Source: Diplocarpon mali | Taxonomy: Eukaryota > Ascomycota > Leotiomycetes > Helotiales > Drepanopezizaceae | DNA: 64,000 bases | Direction of reading: 5' to 3' | Assembly: GCA_024741835.1 (NCBI GenBank) | Contig: JAENRP010000011.1 | Coordinates: 125,976-189,975 of the forward strand | In this document: positions 1-12,177 of the stretch, piece by piece | Numbering within the stretch: position 1 is the stretch's first letter | Layout: every line of letters starts with the position of its first letter | Program-made: the position numbers and the translations under genes | The notes under the pieces: model-generated | The model's database searches: none | The model's input: the letters and a program-made list of their open reading frames with translations, nothing else | Told to the model about the DNA's origin: nothing

Positions 1-222
1 CAACTATTATAAATCTATGCATATGTCAATCATATATAACAAAAGAAAGTTCAATCATAATACCCCATAAACACCAAAATCCCCTAAGTCTCGATCCAAA
101 AGAGCGTCGGATGATTCAACATCTCGCAACCGATACACCAATATAGCCCATTCCATATCTTGTTTGCTCTTTCGCTGTTCTCGATATATGCGTTCAGTCC
201 ACTAGGTAGGAGAAACGTCGCT

Positions 223-1123
223 TTACCAAATTACACCTGTGCCACCAACAAACCATGTAAAGCTCAACACAGTCAACAAACCCATCCCAAATACCATGCC
301 TAGTGCCTTGCGTTCTAAATCACCCAGAGCCCCGCTACAAGTCGCGCACTGGAACTCGGACAAAGGCGTGTATGGCTGCGGTACGTACATTCCAAACTTA
401 TAAGAGTCAAACGGCGCCAAATAACCCGCTGCCGGCGCGGCGCTGATGCTGCTCTCGGCATCATATATGATCAAAGTGTAGGTCTGTGTCAACAACGGAT
501 TCTGGACAGCCGTCGCCTGGTAGTTGCCCGTATCCCACGTCACGGCGCCGGTGGCGTTTGAGATGGTCTGGTTCGTGGCCAGAGTGTAAACCTGCGAGTT
601 TGCAGAGCAGGACGCGAGGATGTTGAGCGCAGTGGGGGTTGCGGAGAGGGAGGTATAATTCCAGGCGAATGTCACATAGTCGCCGATCTTGAAGTAGGGG
701 GTAGATGTTGCGGGTGGTGAGAGTAGAGAGATGCCGCCGGCGGGGAGACGGGCGTCGTACGAGGTCTTGCGGCTTGCGGACGCCGTCTTCTTCGCGGAGC
801 CGGTAGGAGTCGGCTTGCTTGTTATCGTGCCTGACTGGTTTTCCGATTTTGGGTCCGTATTCGTCGGCTCCGGTTTTGAATTGGTACTCGCCTGCTCCGA
901 AGCGGTGTCCGAGTTTTTCTGCTCCGGTGAAGAATCTGAAGATTAAACGTCAGCTCTGATTTCCTCAAGGCAGTTTGGTAGCCCTACTTTGATTTTCCGA
1001 ATTCTGCCTCACGACCAACGCATTCAACTCGGGCAGCCAGTTCGGCCAGGGCCACGCGGCGGAGAATGTGGCGAGGAACAGGAAGAGTATCGAGCACAGA
1101 TGCAAGTGTTGTGAGGTCCTCAT
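223..1123 (-). CDS. DUF7137 secreted/membrane-anchored protein
   Basis: Two exons, 988-1123 and 223-935, join in frame over a 52-nt GT-AG intron (936-987) and give 282 residues. The start at 1123 was chosen because it opens with a hydrophobic signal peptide (about residues 1-23) followed by AWPWPNW. Next comes a Ser/Thr/Pro/Lys-rich linker (about 45-100) and a beta-rich extracellular domain with the hallmarks I associate with fungal DUF7137 (LPAGGISLL, VTFAWNYTS, AVTWDTG, TYTLIIYD, FQCATCSGA with two close cysteines). It ends in a hydrophobic helix that probably anchors it in the membrane. No enzyme function is known for the family; a cell-surface or secretory-pathway location is inferred. 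The splice is not visible in any single reading frame, but both exon ends are conserved in the family as I recall it. Confidence 0.85.
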
Positions 1124-2323
1124 CGTGCCGACCTTTGTTTACCCTCTGATCAATATGCAAACTCTGGTTCCCTTCGAAACTCAACCTTGCAAGTAGAGCC
1201 TCGATCTCCAACCCAGATAAGTATTCCGTTCAACTGTCGTATATACTGATTTGACGTGTGTGTTTGGAAAACTTCGCTCGTCACCCGTCAGGACCGCAAG
1301 TCGAAGGATGAAGTCTGCCCCTGTCCCAATCAGTCTCCCGGTCCCTCGAGCAACGCCACCCTCCCACTCAGGGCTCACTTACCAGCTAAATACGCCGGCA
1401 GAGGAACAGACCGAACGAGTGAGGCCGTAATCTCAAAGGAAGAAGAGGGGTGGGTTAGTAATGATGGTTTTGGCGATCGATGTCGAACGTTGCGGGAAGG
1501 GAACGAGATGGATAGTCCGAGTAGGGAGATCTCCGAGACCCGGGTTTTACTTTTGCAACTAGCGACAGGGGGGTTTGGTTTCTCGTGTTCAGACTCGCCA
1601 CAAGACAAGCTATTTTTGAAGCGGTCGCCTCTCACGCAGGTTATTAATTGACAGAGAAAGGTCTTGCGATCGGTAAATCATGCCACAAACTTGAAGATTA
1701 TTGTTCTATCTATGCCCTCTGGCATCACCGGCACTCTGCATTCTTTGCTACAGGCTTGACTTGAAATGCTCGCTTTATCATAATTTCCGGGAAGAACATG
1801 GTAATCACGAGAAATAGGCCATCGGACATATTGTTTATGCGCTCGAAACTACCCCATGTCCCATGTGCAAAACACCATCTCTGCCTCAACTCAGCCACCG
1901 TGGCGCGCATGTACGAGGTCTTGGTGGGAATACCGTAGTAAGTTCATCGTTTCCATTCTCGTCCCCCAGGGAGAGTAGGAAGAATATAGTCAATTGTGCC
2001 CATGTTCGTAGCGATAATCTGAGGAAGGGAAAATGGCAATGAAACATGTATGCGGTAGAAAGTGGGCGTCCATCCAGAGGAGTAGTTGCAGCTATCGGGA
2101 GGTCTCAACCATCACGACTGCACTTGGAAATCCACAACACCCCGTAGAAACCTATGGCAGTGCCACTCTGATAACTGGGAGAGAAATGCAGTCCAAGCCC
2201 ATACCGCACGAAATCTGACCTGCAAACATCCTGCCCAATCGTCGCTCACCCAGTTTCATGAAGTACCCCCGCAAATTGTGCTGCTACGCCCGTCTACGCC
2301 TCGCAAAGTGGTATGGAGTGCCC
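1124..2323. other. Intergenic region upstream of the DUF7137 gene
   Basis: This is the promoter side of the DUF7137 gene and the 3' side of the UspA gene. I see only short open frames without family motifs or a consistent exon chain. A 61-codon minus frame at 1725-1910 looks slightly protein-like but could not be extended into a gene. Confidence 0.5.
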
Positions 2324-4306
2324 TCAACCCAAAGTTCTGCCCTGCTCATTGTCCTCGCCCTCAATAGAAGGACTCTCGAAAGGCAACGATCTAGCGGAGC
2401 CCGAACTATCCGCACTCCCCACCGACGCCTTCCTACCAGCCGCAAGCGCAGCCGCCTCACCAACCTCCATCTCATGCAGCTTCATTTTCCGCTCGATTTC
2501 CGGTCTCTCGCCAGTGTTGCCTAACAATTCATGGCCAGAGACAGTCTCGAATTCGCCTTCTTCGTCATCGCTGGACTGTTCGTCTCCGCTGAGTGAGTTG
2601 CTGTCATGCGATTCCGCTGACTCACGTCGGGCTAGTGGGCACTTCACCACCATGGTCGGGCTCGTCGGACGAGAATCTAGTGACGCACTGCTCTTGGATA
2701 CGGTTGTGGATATACTCGTGGACATGCTCGTGGATATACTCGTCCCATCGCTTGCCCCCGATTCCACTTTTCGTAGACTGCGGCCGTTGCCCTCTGCGAA
2801 ATATGGTTTCAGGGTAGGATCGAACGCCGCCGGGAGTCCCAGGGCCGCTGCTACGGCGTGGGCCTCGACATCTGGCGCATTGGTCTCCTCGAAGATGCTG
2901 TTCTTACAGGCCCCTTCTATTTCATGGTGCTCTAACCCGCTCTCTTTCAAGATCCTAGCATAGTCTTGTCGTGAAGGGTCCGCGTCTCGTTTCTTTTTCT
3001 TCTTCGCTCGCTTCTCTGTAGGTCGTACGACGACAACGGGAATCGGAGAGTATTGTAGGCACCACTTCGAGAAGGAGTTTGACATGGTCATCAGGCCTTG
3101 GAAGCCCCCCAGACTGCGGCCTCGTGTGCCGACCACAAGCATGGCGGGTTCGTAGAGCTGAATCTACAGCCATGCATTAGCAGCAGAACCTTCCACCATT
3201 TCCGGGGGATTGCCGGAGGGTACTGACCATCTTCTGGAATACCGCATGGACCTTTCCTACTGCGTATTCCAAAACAATGCTGATCGCTCTATGCTCATCG
3301 TTCCTCGTCTGTATGCGCTCCATCAGCTTCTTTGCCTCTTCCTGATACGTCTTTCTATCCAGATTCCGATCACTGACGACCTTCGCATCCTTATCCACAA
3401 CCCTCAAACAGATAATCTCATCCCCATCATCCACTAGCTCTTCCATCATCCACGAAAGCGCGATATCCGAGTAATCGTTTTCGTCCACGCCCACCATAAA
3501 CGTCCGCGATCTCCGCTTACGCTGATATCCCCGATGCTTCACATTCAAGGTGAACGATATCGAGTTCTTGGCCGTCGGTTCCCCCCCGGCGAAGTTGTCA
3601 AAGGAGACATGATGTTGAAAGCGGCTGGAAGTCGGTTCATCTATCAGTCCCATCTCAACGAACGTGTAGAAAAAGCCAGTCAGAGGGAAAGAGTCGGGCA
3701 GAGGAACAGCACACTGTCAGATATAAAGCAAGAGAATGGGAATAAGCCGCGACCGCGCATCCCAAGAGAGCCCAAGTTGCGCGAATTGTTGGAGCTCTCG
3801 CAGCCACAAGAAGGTGGGGTTTGCCGGTCACCCGCACAGCTGAGCCAATTCCGCACAGGTCATGCTCTGCAGCAGTAAGCGAACCCCAGACTGAATCATC
3901 GAGGAGTTCCGTAGCGCAGGAATGGCAGACGGCCATCTTGGCTATTCGCCTCCTCTCTTCCTCCCACGCTTTGTATGTGTATGTGGATGTGGATGTGGAT
4001 GTGGATGCAAGACGGCGCGACTTACGCTGGTGCAGGGGGCGACACATCTCGGGCCCGCGAAGGACGCTTCGCCCTCAATGCTGTGGATGCTGGCTCACTT
4101 TTCCCGAACGAGATGCTGGAGACGGAGTTGACGCGCGGTCGGTCCCGCAGCTGGGTGTGGTCGGCCTTGACGTGTTCAATAATAGGATCGAGCCGCGGAG
4201 AGCTGATGTAGGATTCGGAGGTGTCTGTCATCGCCAGGGGCAAGGTGGGCGTGGGGTTCGAATCGATGGGAAGTATATCGGTGGACGAGTCATCTAAGGA
4301 TGACAT
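2324..4306 (-). CDS. Universal stress protein (UspA) family protein
   Basis: Proposed exons are 4026-4306, 3228-3624 and 2324-3163 (505 residues). The second intron (3164-3227, GT-AG) is firm because it restores the Usp core: a strand reading VFQKM joins IQLYEPAMLVVGTRGRSLGG, followed by NSFSKWCLQYSPIPVVVVRP. The N-terminal exon has the conserved fungal lead HTQLRDRPRVNSVSSISFG. The Usp fold (SRTFMVGVDENDYS to VVVVRP) binds ATP or nucleotides in this family and is linked to stress responses; the substrate here is unknown. The tail from about residue 300 is acidic and Ser-rich, with an SISTSMSTSIST stretch. The first intron is the weak point: as drawn it is 401 nt, unusually long, and ends at TTCCAG next to 3624. 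A small extra exon in 3640-4020, for example around 3640-3710 reading SFPLTGFFYTFVEMG, cannot be excluded. Confidence 0.85.
3975..4010. repeat. GATGTG-type hexanucleotide repeat in UspA intron 1
   Basis: About five units of a TGTGGA/TGTGTA hexamer lie just inside the donor of the long first intron of the UspA gene. Simple-sequence expansion may be why this intron is long. Confidence 0.8.
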
Positions 4307-4958
4307 GGTCGTTCATTGTCTGGTGTCTTCTGAGCAGAGTTTTGGAAGCTTCAGCTACCAGGGCTGCTGATGATTGAATTCGTGCTTATCATCCACTGCT
4401 GATGAGAAGGCGAGACAGCTGTGTAGAGAGCCAGATATTTAGCCGTAGCTGGGGAAGTCACACTGGCTTTCTTTGTCACACCGCACCTCAACTTCCGGTT
4501 ATCCACATATGTAACGGACTTGTAAGTCGACGGTCACAACATAACCAATATCTCCCTGTGATGGCAACTTTGGACGCTGGAAGCATGGGTACATTGGATA
4601 TTTGCTTCTTGGGAGCTTTGGTCAACCCCGGCATTGAGGCACCTTGGCGTTGCCAGCCGGCTGAGGACTAGTTACCAGCATTTTCAGCTGTACTTAGGTA
4701 CTACAAGACTAAATTGCTGCTCATGGGTTTTCGATTATCGTCAAATAATTCAATGCCGAGGACCAGAAGCGCAACTTCACTCGCTCTAGACCTGTGCATT
4801 GCTAAGCGGAACCCTACATTACTTCACGTATTCCGATAACATCGTCAGCTGTCAGCGCCTCTGACAAGAGTGGCCGTCCTTGTCGCTTTTCATAACGCCA
4901 TACCATGCAATCCGCATATCCCAAACCCAGATGACGAACCAGCAGCTGTAGCGGAAAT
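4307..4958. other. Intergenic region upstream of UspA
   Basis: Promoter side of the UspA gene and downstream of eIF3l. I see no coding signal, RNA gene or repeat here. Confidence 0.5.
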
Positions 4959-6499
4959 CTATGGGGTGTATGTGCGGGCCAGGTTGCGGAGATACCAATC
5001 AACGAGCTTCCGGCCAACCTTGGCTTCCGAGATATGGATTAGATCCTGAGGAAAGTGTTAGCAGGAGTTATGGCAGTCGGCATCTTGCCGGGTGACTTAC
5101 TCCTTGCATGGCGTAGTCGAGGTCGTTGGAGCTCACAACCTCCCCGTCCAAGAGTCCGTTCTCCGACCATCTGATCTGTCGGGTTCTCTGCTTGTTAACC
5201 AACAGCCAGCCCCTCAGCTTTTCTGGCTCAACGTCGAGGAAGCCTGCCAGCTTGGTCAAATCCATCGTTGTGTACAGACGGAGATATGACTTGACAGTCG
5301 GATTCCACATGTTGGTCTTGACCTCGTCCATGAAGATAGACAAGTGATGCTCCAAAGGATCTACATTAAGCTCTGGGTTGTCAAAGTCGGGAGGAGTGGG
5401 GGAGATGAACTTGGGGCAGGCAGAGCGGAACAGTTCCTCGTAGATAGGGAGAGCTTCTGGTCCACCACGTTGCAACTTCAACATCTGCTCGCCGAACTTT
5501 TCACGCAGAGCGGTGTGGATCGTCTCATCAAGTCTGGTGGGATGGAAGGCCACGCAGATAGCGATCAGAGCGTACATCTGGTCGTTCTTCTTCGAGATTG
5601 AATCGTACTGGGCGTTCTTCTGGAAGTTTTTGGTGCGAGACACGTAGATGAGAATGTGGCTGAACATGCGCATGGCATCTGCGTATCGGCGCATCATCAT
5701 GTATGAGAACCCCACGTAGTAGTAGGTTGTGAAGTGTGCGGCCATCACACGAGCGAACATAGCCTTCTTGTTGAGCTCAATATCATCCAGAGTCTTGAGT
5801 GCAAGGCTGAAGTCTCCAAGAAGACAGTGGACTCTCAAGAGGCCGATGATTGAGAAGTATCCGAGCATTCTATAAAGGGACTTCGATCCATAATCTCCAG
5901 CAACTGCCATGGGCTCCTCGTTGCGCTTCATAGCTGCCAATTGCTCGTTAATCTGGGATCTTTGGATGAGGGAGTAGAGGACGTTGAGAACGCTGTAGCA
6001 ACCCCATGTGTTTGGTGCTTCGCGGAGAATGGTGATGTCTTCTTCGTTCTTCGCATCGCGCGCGACGCGGTTTCGGTAGGAGCAGAAGGAGTTGAACTGG
6101 TAGATGAACTCGTCGATAACATCCCAAGCCCAGTAGTACTACAAGGCACGTCAGTAAGGGCTTACGTATAGGATCTGCGGAAGAGCGCACCGAAGGTGGT
6201 TCGAGGTCCACTGGTCCGTCGGAGTTCAAAATGAAGTGGAACAAGCTGCAGTAGTTATCGTAGCTGGCGAACTTGACCTCGAGCGGAGCAGAGAAGTCGA
6301 GGGGTTGCGCGGCGGCGGCGAGCCTCGACTGGATGTCATCGGTCTGTTGTGCCATGCTCATCGAATTGACCTGCTCCAACTCATCCATACCTTCGTATTG
6401 GACCTGCTCTCTGTAGTCGGCGGCGAGGGCCTCCTCCTCGATATCAGAATCATCTTCGACGTTTCGTGCCAGAGCACCACCGTTCTGGAAGGCGCTCAT
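4959..6499 (-). CDS. Eukaryotic translation initiation factor 3 subunit L
   Basis: Three exons, 6191-6499, 5101-6138 and 4959-5045, give 477 residues, the normal length for eIF3l. The introns are 52 nt (6139-6190) and 55 nt (5046-5100); both joins are phase 0. Family motifs are clear: YDNYCSLFHFILNSDGPVDLE at the first junction, then YYWAWDVIDEFIYQFNSFC, the helical-repeat body with SKSLYRMLGYFSIIGLLR, and the C-terminal PCI-type segment ending VDWYLRNLARTY. eIF3l is a PCI subunit of the eIF3 complex, which loads the 40S ribosome with initiator tRNA and mRNA in the cytoplasm. The N-terminal 60 residues are acidic, as usual. Nothing looks broken. Confidence 0.97.
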
Positions 6500-7791
6500 A
6501 TTTGGTGTGGTGTTATGTCAAGGTCCGCGGTTAGGAATCGTGGAGGGGTTCGGATAATCTCAAGAAAATTCGGTTACGTTGAGGTAGCTAGCTAGCCCTA
6601 ACGACGAACTTCTAACAACCAGATCAATTTGGTGAATACTGATGCATGGGAGATTGATTACGAGTATTGGTCTACAGCCACTCCCGCTGATTTCTGGATA
6701 TCTCGGCAAATGAGCTTCAAATAAAGCGCTTATGGCAAATTATCATTGTGGCATTTTGTACACATCTCAGAGTGCGTCACGTGTCGCATATCTATGTTGA
6801 CATCTGGGTAATGTGCTAGCGAGTCCAGTGCCCATAATCTGCTTTCTGTGGACTTTCAAAGGACTTCCGATGTCCCCAAGGCTATAGAGATCAGTGATTC
6901 AATACTGGGATTATTTCATGCATGAAGGTACATCGTCTGTTCTCTCCCATGTCTGGTAAACCATCTTTGACTGTCTGTAGCTATCACACTCACGGTCAGC
7001 TTAAAAGGGATTCTAGATAACAGTGACCAACGAGCACTACGAGCTCTTTAAGGGTATCTATTAAAGCCTTCTAGCTGCCGCAAACATCTCTCCTAATACC
7101 AAGCACAACTCCCAAAAGTTTGAGCCGACATTTCCTCCATTCGAAAGCCTACCAGATCTCACACATCCATGTGCCTAGCTTCGTGGACTTCGAGCCACAC
7201 TCTTGATTGAGAATTTGAATTGCGGGCTTGAGGGGCTTCGGCCCAATGCGTGGACTTTTACTGTATTCCCGGTATGAATTCTTGGTACCGGTGCCGGGCA
7301 TCTATTTCTTGCTTTAGCTTGTGCTTTCGTTTTCGCGTTGGATTGTTGAATCTGAGAGGTAATGATGTTATCTTTTCAAGGCTTTAATTTCTCTTTGAAA
7401 ATGTTGGTGCTGGACAATTAATGGGAAGTGTGTGGATACTCATGATAGGTAAGTAACAACAAATACCTGCGATATTTACAGATACCTGAATGGCACTCGG
7501 CGAGCACAGGGCAAGGGGAAGATGTGGGCATGCTATTGATCCAACGAAGCCCCCCAAGACCTCGAGACGGCAGGATTTATGAGATTTGGCAAAAGTTTCG
7601 GACAAGCTTTAGCAGAAGTCACGGATTCAGCTGGGCATTCTGAATTTACACTTTTCATGCACCTGCTAGGTTTGTACGCTCTCGCCTTGCGTTTCCCAAT
7701 GTTACAATTCCTCCTTGCTTTGATTTTGACAACAGAACCCTCGCTTGATACCAAACCCCCAAAGCCCCTCAACCTGGCCTCGAACAACACG
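6500..7791. other. Intergenic region between eIF3l and the DOMON-b561 gene
   Basis: About 1.3 kb holding the eIF3l promoter on the left and the 3' side of the DOMON-b561 gene on the right. Only short open frames without motifs are present, and no repeat was recognised. Confidence 0.5.
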
Positions 7792-9202
7792 CTACCTCCT
7801 CGTAAAATCAAACTCGCCAACCACGTTGCTCTGCTGGCTCATTGGTACCTCTGTCCTTCCACCGAACCTATTCTGCGTGTGGGTTGGCTGCTTGAAGCCT
7901 GTACGGCTATCGTTCTGCTCACGGTGCCTCATCGCACCATCTCCACTCTCCCCCTTCGGCTCACCCTCGCTCCTCAGGAGAGCCAGCGCAATGACGCCCA
8001 TCCATAGCAGCCACATCGCGCCGGCGACAACTCCGTAAGCAATTTCGCCATGTCGGGTGTTGCCGGCTAATTGCAACCCGAGCCCACCATTGATGATTCC
8101 CAACGTGATAATAGCCCTTCCCCACCAGACGTGCAGGTATGTCGCGGCGTTTGGACGTCCGGAACCTTTGTACAGTAGGTGGTGCGCTAGTCCTGTGAGT
8201 GGTTGCAAGAGGACGCTGCCGACGACTACGAGGCCGATGATGGAGTGAGACGCGGAGAGTTGTTGGGATTTGACTGCGGTCCAGACACCGAGGCCCATGC
8301 TACCAAGCACCAAGGTGTAGGTGAACACCATCCAACCCGCGTGCAAAAAGATCAGACCGCGGAAGCTGAAGAGCCGGATCCCAACGGCGCCGAGCGGATA
8401 GAAGATCACGAAGGCGATGGGGCCGAGGATTGCGTGTGCCATCAAGATGGCATTGGAGTTGCTGAGCGTGCCAGAGCTACTCGAGATGGACTCACTTGAG
8501 TTACTTGTTGGAGCTGTTGCGGCAGAGACTGAGAATGGGTTGGCGCTGTTGCCCCCGGCTGCTTGTTGAAGGTTGAAGGTTGCGGATCCGTCACTCGAGT
8601 GCATGCCCAGATTGACATTCATGTCATCGGACGAGATGGCTGCTCCTCTTTTATAAGCCCAGATCCAATTCGAGGCCGAACTGGTTAAGTTCATCGAGCC
8701 ACCTGACCAGCTACCGCAGTCCGAACCTGAAAAGGTGTGAGCGATGCACTCTAGGCAAGCTCTTCCGCCCGTCCTTACATCGGACATTAGCAGTCATGAC
8801 CCCATTGGCGATCCCAGATCCCGATAGAAGAGTCAGCTGTGAATTATTGCCAGATGTTGTCGGCTCCCTCTCGCCTACACCCAGCCTTTGCGAGAGCGTA
8901 ACGTTATCTCCCGCGGCGTTTGCGTAGACCATGAATATGTTAGACCCAGACATTGATGATCCTTGGCCGAGGCCTATCCAGGACATCCTCGAAGGCCCGC
9001 GGATTTGGAAGAACAACTCTCTGTTTCCGCTCGATGCAGTCGTTTCAGGGACGTTGACGGCGTAACAGAGTCCGTTAGATGGGCAGTATGTGACATTTTG
9101 GGCTACGGTGCTCGATACTTGCCGGGTGTTAATTTCCAGACAGCAGACGTAGAAAGAGAACGTACCAAGAGCCAATGTCCCAAACAGAACGAGGACATCC
9201 AT
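7792..9202 (-). CDS. Secreted DOMON domain-cytochrome b561 protein
   Basis: Two exons, 8779-9202 and 7792-8726, join over a 52-nt intron (8727-8778) inside the motif NVRC-SDCGSWSGGSM, giving 452 residues. Residues 1-21 are a signal peptide. The next ~170 residues are a cellobiose-dehydrogenase-type DOMON cytochrome domain with the two expected haem ligands: Met in SSMSGSNIFMVY and His in NLGMHSSDG. A Ser-rich linker follows, then a cytochrome b561 domain of about five helices with the four conserved histidines (in AHAILGPIAF, LHAGWMVF, SHSIIGLVV and LHVWWGRA). Proteins of this layout move electrons across the plasma membrane; the donor and acceptor here are unknown. The hydrophilic tail after about residue 385 is likely cytosolic. 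Confidence 0.93.
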
Positions 9203-9820
9203 GTTGAAGGCCGAAAATCATATCGCAATGACAACGGGCGCTCCCCAGCTAAGATGGGCTCGATATTCATACACAGTTCTGTCAACAGAGACAAGAACTT
9301 GCCTCGAAATCTACACGGCTGGATACGTCGACATATGAGAAGATACGCTACAGGTAGCGCGGGCCACGAAAGAGGGGGGCAAGGGGTTCTTAGTATGAAC
9401 CAACACCGTCTCAATAATCATCGGGGAATTCCATTGGCGAGAAAGCAGTTCCTCTTGGCCTCTTCCGGTTCAGGGAACATCCTGCAAAGAACGGCAATGT
9501 GGAGCACGAATGAGAGCGATGCGCGTCGCAGAGGAGAAGACAATTCCGAATTATATAGAGGGATGCCAAGCGAGGACGTCGTTGCGGCCTCCAGGATCCC
9601 TCACCTTACCGTTACAGAACGATATTGCGGTGGTAGAGGCTTCAGCTACGGATGAGATGGTGGGTGGTGGATTTCTCTTCCCTTTGCACGGGGCAGTGGG
9701 CGTGGACGGTAGCCAGCAGCCGGGGATGCGGACATCATTCTCATCAGGCCAATTGCAGCTGGGAAATACCCTTTGCCGTCCAGAGTGCCAAAAAGGCGAT
9801 GGTGATCTTCGACGGTGGAC

Positions 9821-9952
9821 ACCTTGCCGCAGGCTAAGTAAACACCACATGGAAGTATATTTGACCTTGGAAAGACGTGTCAAGCCACCCTTGAGAGCGA
9901 ACCAATGTGGTGTTTGTTTATCAAGGTTCCTACTGCCTGCGACGAGGTGTAG
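9821..9952. mobile_element. MITE-like inverted-repeat element, copy A
   Basis: The left arm (9821-9849) reads CCGCAGGCTAAGTAAACACC, and its imperfect reverse complement ends the element (about 9906-9952, GTGGTGTTTGTTTATC then CTGCCTGCGACGAGG). The same arm consensus, CGCAGGCC-AA-AAACACCA, recurs at 10120 and 18645. Short length, no coding capacity and inverted ends suggest a miniature inverted-repeat transposon remnant; target-site duplications could not be defined. Confidence 0.45.
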
Positions 9953-10119
9953 CAGGAGGAGGCAGTTGGAGATCTGGGCCGGAGTAGTAGCTCAGGTCAC
10001 TGCCCAAGATACGGCGATTCTCCCCACTTCATGGCCAGCCGGGAGTTGGCGTTGTCCTGGGGGCTGGGCTAGAGTATTGGTAAAGTATCATCTACCTAGG
10101 TTTATTAGGTCAGGTAGGG

Positions 10120-10236
10120 ACTTCGTCGCAGGCCAAGTAAACACCACAGTAGTGTCATTTACGGGGAAGAATTACTACAAGCTTGCAAGGTTAAATTATG
10201 CTCTCATGCGGTATTTGTTTGGCCTACGACGAGGTG
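10120..10236. mobile_element. MITE-like inverted-repeat element, copy B
   Basis: The left arm at 10120-10147 (CTTCGTCGCAGGCCAAGTAA, then ACACCAC) pairs with the right arm at 10211-10236 (GTATTTGTTTGGCCTACGAC, then GAGG) with few mismatches. It is of the same family as the copies at 9821 and 18643. Confidence 0.5.
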
Positions 10237-11333
10237 ATAAGGTACTACCCTACCTATGGTCAAGGTCCAAAGTGACGAGGATCCGAGTGATGGAGTTGGG
10301 GAGAACCATAATCAATAACTATCCTCTACTATACTCACTCAAGCAACGTCGATCCGGACCCGGGGAAAACACATCAGCATCACCAGCAGTCGAAGTGACA
10401 TCTACAATCCCCACCCATCTCACCCTGGTGAAAATGCGTCGCGGCACTCACCGTAGCCAATTGTATCTACTCGGTATGTCGGTCTCGGTATGTCGGTTCT
10501 TCAGCCTCTTGCGTAGCTGGCTGTCACTGGTACTTGGATAGTTGTTGTTGAGAGGGCGAGTGGCTGGCTGCACCGAGCGCCAGATGAATTAACCTCCACA
10601 GACGGCATCCCAAGAGACTTATGTACTTCGCCTACCTTCGCTTAAGGTGGGCATGTGTTTATCGTGACTTCACTCCAAGGCAGCGCCTCGAGGACTTACG
10701 ATGCGACCCCTTGGCCCCGTCTTGACTCGTGATACGGAGCCCGCTGCGAGAACACTGCGTCATCATCGCTCTACCATCTGATCTTATGCCGAGAGGCTGT
10801 CGTCGGGTACGTGCTTTCTTTGTCGCAGACTAACCAGGCAATCGATGCTTGCAAGTGGTGATATTGACAGAATCTCAAGGTGTAGATTCGGAGTTCTATG
10901 GAGCTGCAGGAGTAATATACAAGGTACGATTACATAAGCCCAATCCTTGTATATTCTAACAGATATGGACGTCGCTTAAGAGTACCTACTCCCTTGCCCT
11001 ACCTAGGCATCCTATGTTTCCCTCGAGATGGAAAGCCGCCGACGAGAAATAGCGCGGGCGTGTTTGCCGCTCAGATGGAACCCGCAAGCTGACATTCTCC
11101 TCGCAAACAATGCAATCAATCCAGTAATCGCAAACAGACCAAAATCATATCGGGCCTCTTTGGCCGACGTCCTGTGAGCTCGAGCCCTGACGAGACTGGG
11201 CCCCGTTCACATCACGCGTTGCTCACGCGACTACCCCCTAATCCATAACAAGCTCATGAAGCTGTCTACATCTGTGGAATATCAAAATTCCCGGCTAGAC
11301 GAGCTGCTAATCATCCCAAGGTTCAGCCCCGAG

Positions 11334-11880
11334 TTATTCTGATCTTCCGGATTGTTTTGAATCTGTATTACCAATGCTTATCCAACTTGCATCGAAGTCA
11401 CATACTTTAAGCCGACGTCCTGAAGGCGATACAGTCAAGTTTCCGAAATGAGCCACAGCTTGTCCCGCGACATTCCACTGCGGAGTTTGATCTTGTGAAA
11501 GGAATTTGTGTAAATCAAGATCACAATATCGATTGCTAACCCCACAAAGCTCGTCTGTTGACTTGGCGAGGCGGAGTACCAAAAGAGGGGCTCTGGCCGG
11601 TGACAAGATTGAGTCTGTAGCTTGAAAGATACTTCATGGGTCCCCAAGACAGCTGTTGCCCAGGAATGAACACGTTGCTATCAAGAAATCGAGACTGCAA
11701 ATCGCCAGGAAGGATTGGCGTCGGTAAAGTACTATTGCTGTACGTTGTGGTAAGGTTAGATGTGGGTACAATGCCATTCTTGCGCTTGTGCAAGACCACC
11801 TCGTGCATAGGTAGGCTCGAGTGACAAGCTTTGTATGTTGCTGACTTTGTGACACTCAAAGATACCTCGGGGTAATACAT
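11334..11880 (-). pseudogene. Possible broken remnant of an uncharacterised secreted-protein gene
   Basis: Two overlapping minus frames (11536-11880 and 11334-11606) carry protein-like stretches. The first is rich in Asn/Thr with NLT and NST sites; the second contains VCDFDASWISIGNTDS, a pattern that resembles the Cys-x-(V/F)DA-x-W segment of some fungal secreted hypothetical proteins. A single intact chain could not be assembled without an in-frame stop. This is a weak call; it may be chance. Confidence 0.2.
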
Positions 11881-12177
11881 GCAACACTATTTTCCATCTC
11901 ATCCAAGAGGCTTTTCAAGTAAGACAAAGAAAGAGTCAGATATCTCTAGCAGTCATGGCTAATAAGTCTCTAGGAACCTTGCCAGGTGGCGATCGGTGCG
12001 GTGTGTTGACAGGAGTCTCGCAACTGTCCGTGCTCCAATTAAGCTCATAGTAGCGTAGACTAGCCGCGCAGAGAACATTTCTGGGTCGCTAAGCTACTCC
12101 ATGTCGAGACTCGAAACTCTATCGTTCGACATCTCGAAACTGCTACTTCGCTGTAGTAATATTGTGTTGCCCTCACC

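Larger units (their letters stand above)
9203..12177. other. Gene-poor interval with small inverted repeats
   Basis: About 3 kb without a gene I can support. It contains two related inverted-repeat elements (listed separately) and a 343-codon open frame at 9510-10541 that runs through them and lacks recognisable motifs. Broken minus-strand frames lie at 11334-11880. Confidence 0.5.

Noticed and set aside
1725..1910. 61-codon minus frame with a hydrophobic middle
   Set aside because: Could not be extended by splicing into a longer chain; no conserved motif.
2313..2963. 216-codon plus frame antisense to the UspA tail
   Set aside because: Shadow of the Ser-rich coding region on the other strand.
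4246..4260. GGTTCGAATC resembling a tRNA B box
   Set aside because: It lies in the coding exon of the UspA gene and no A box or cloverleaf surrounds it.
9510..10541. 343-codon plus-strand open frame
   Set aside because: It runs through both inverted-repeat elements, has no domain-like pattern or low-complexity typical of real proteins, and the other frames are equally open in parts. Probably a chance frame.
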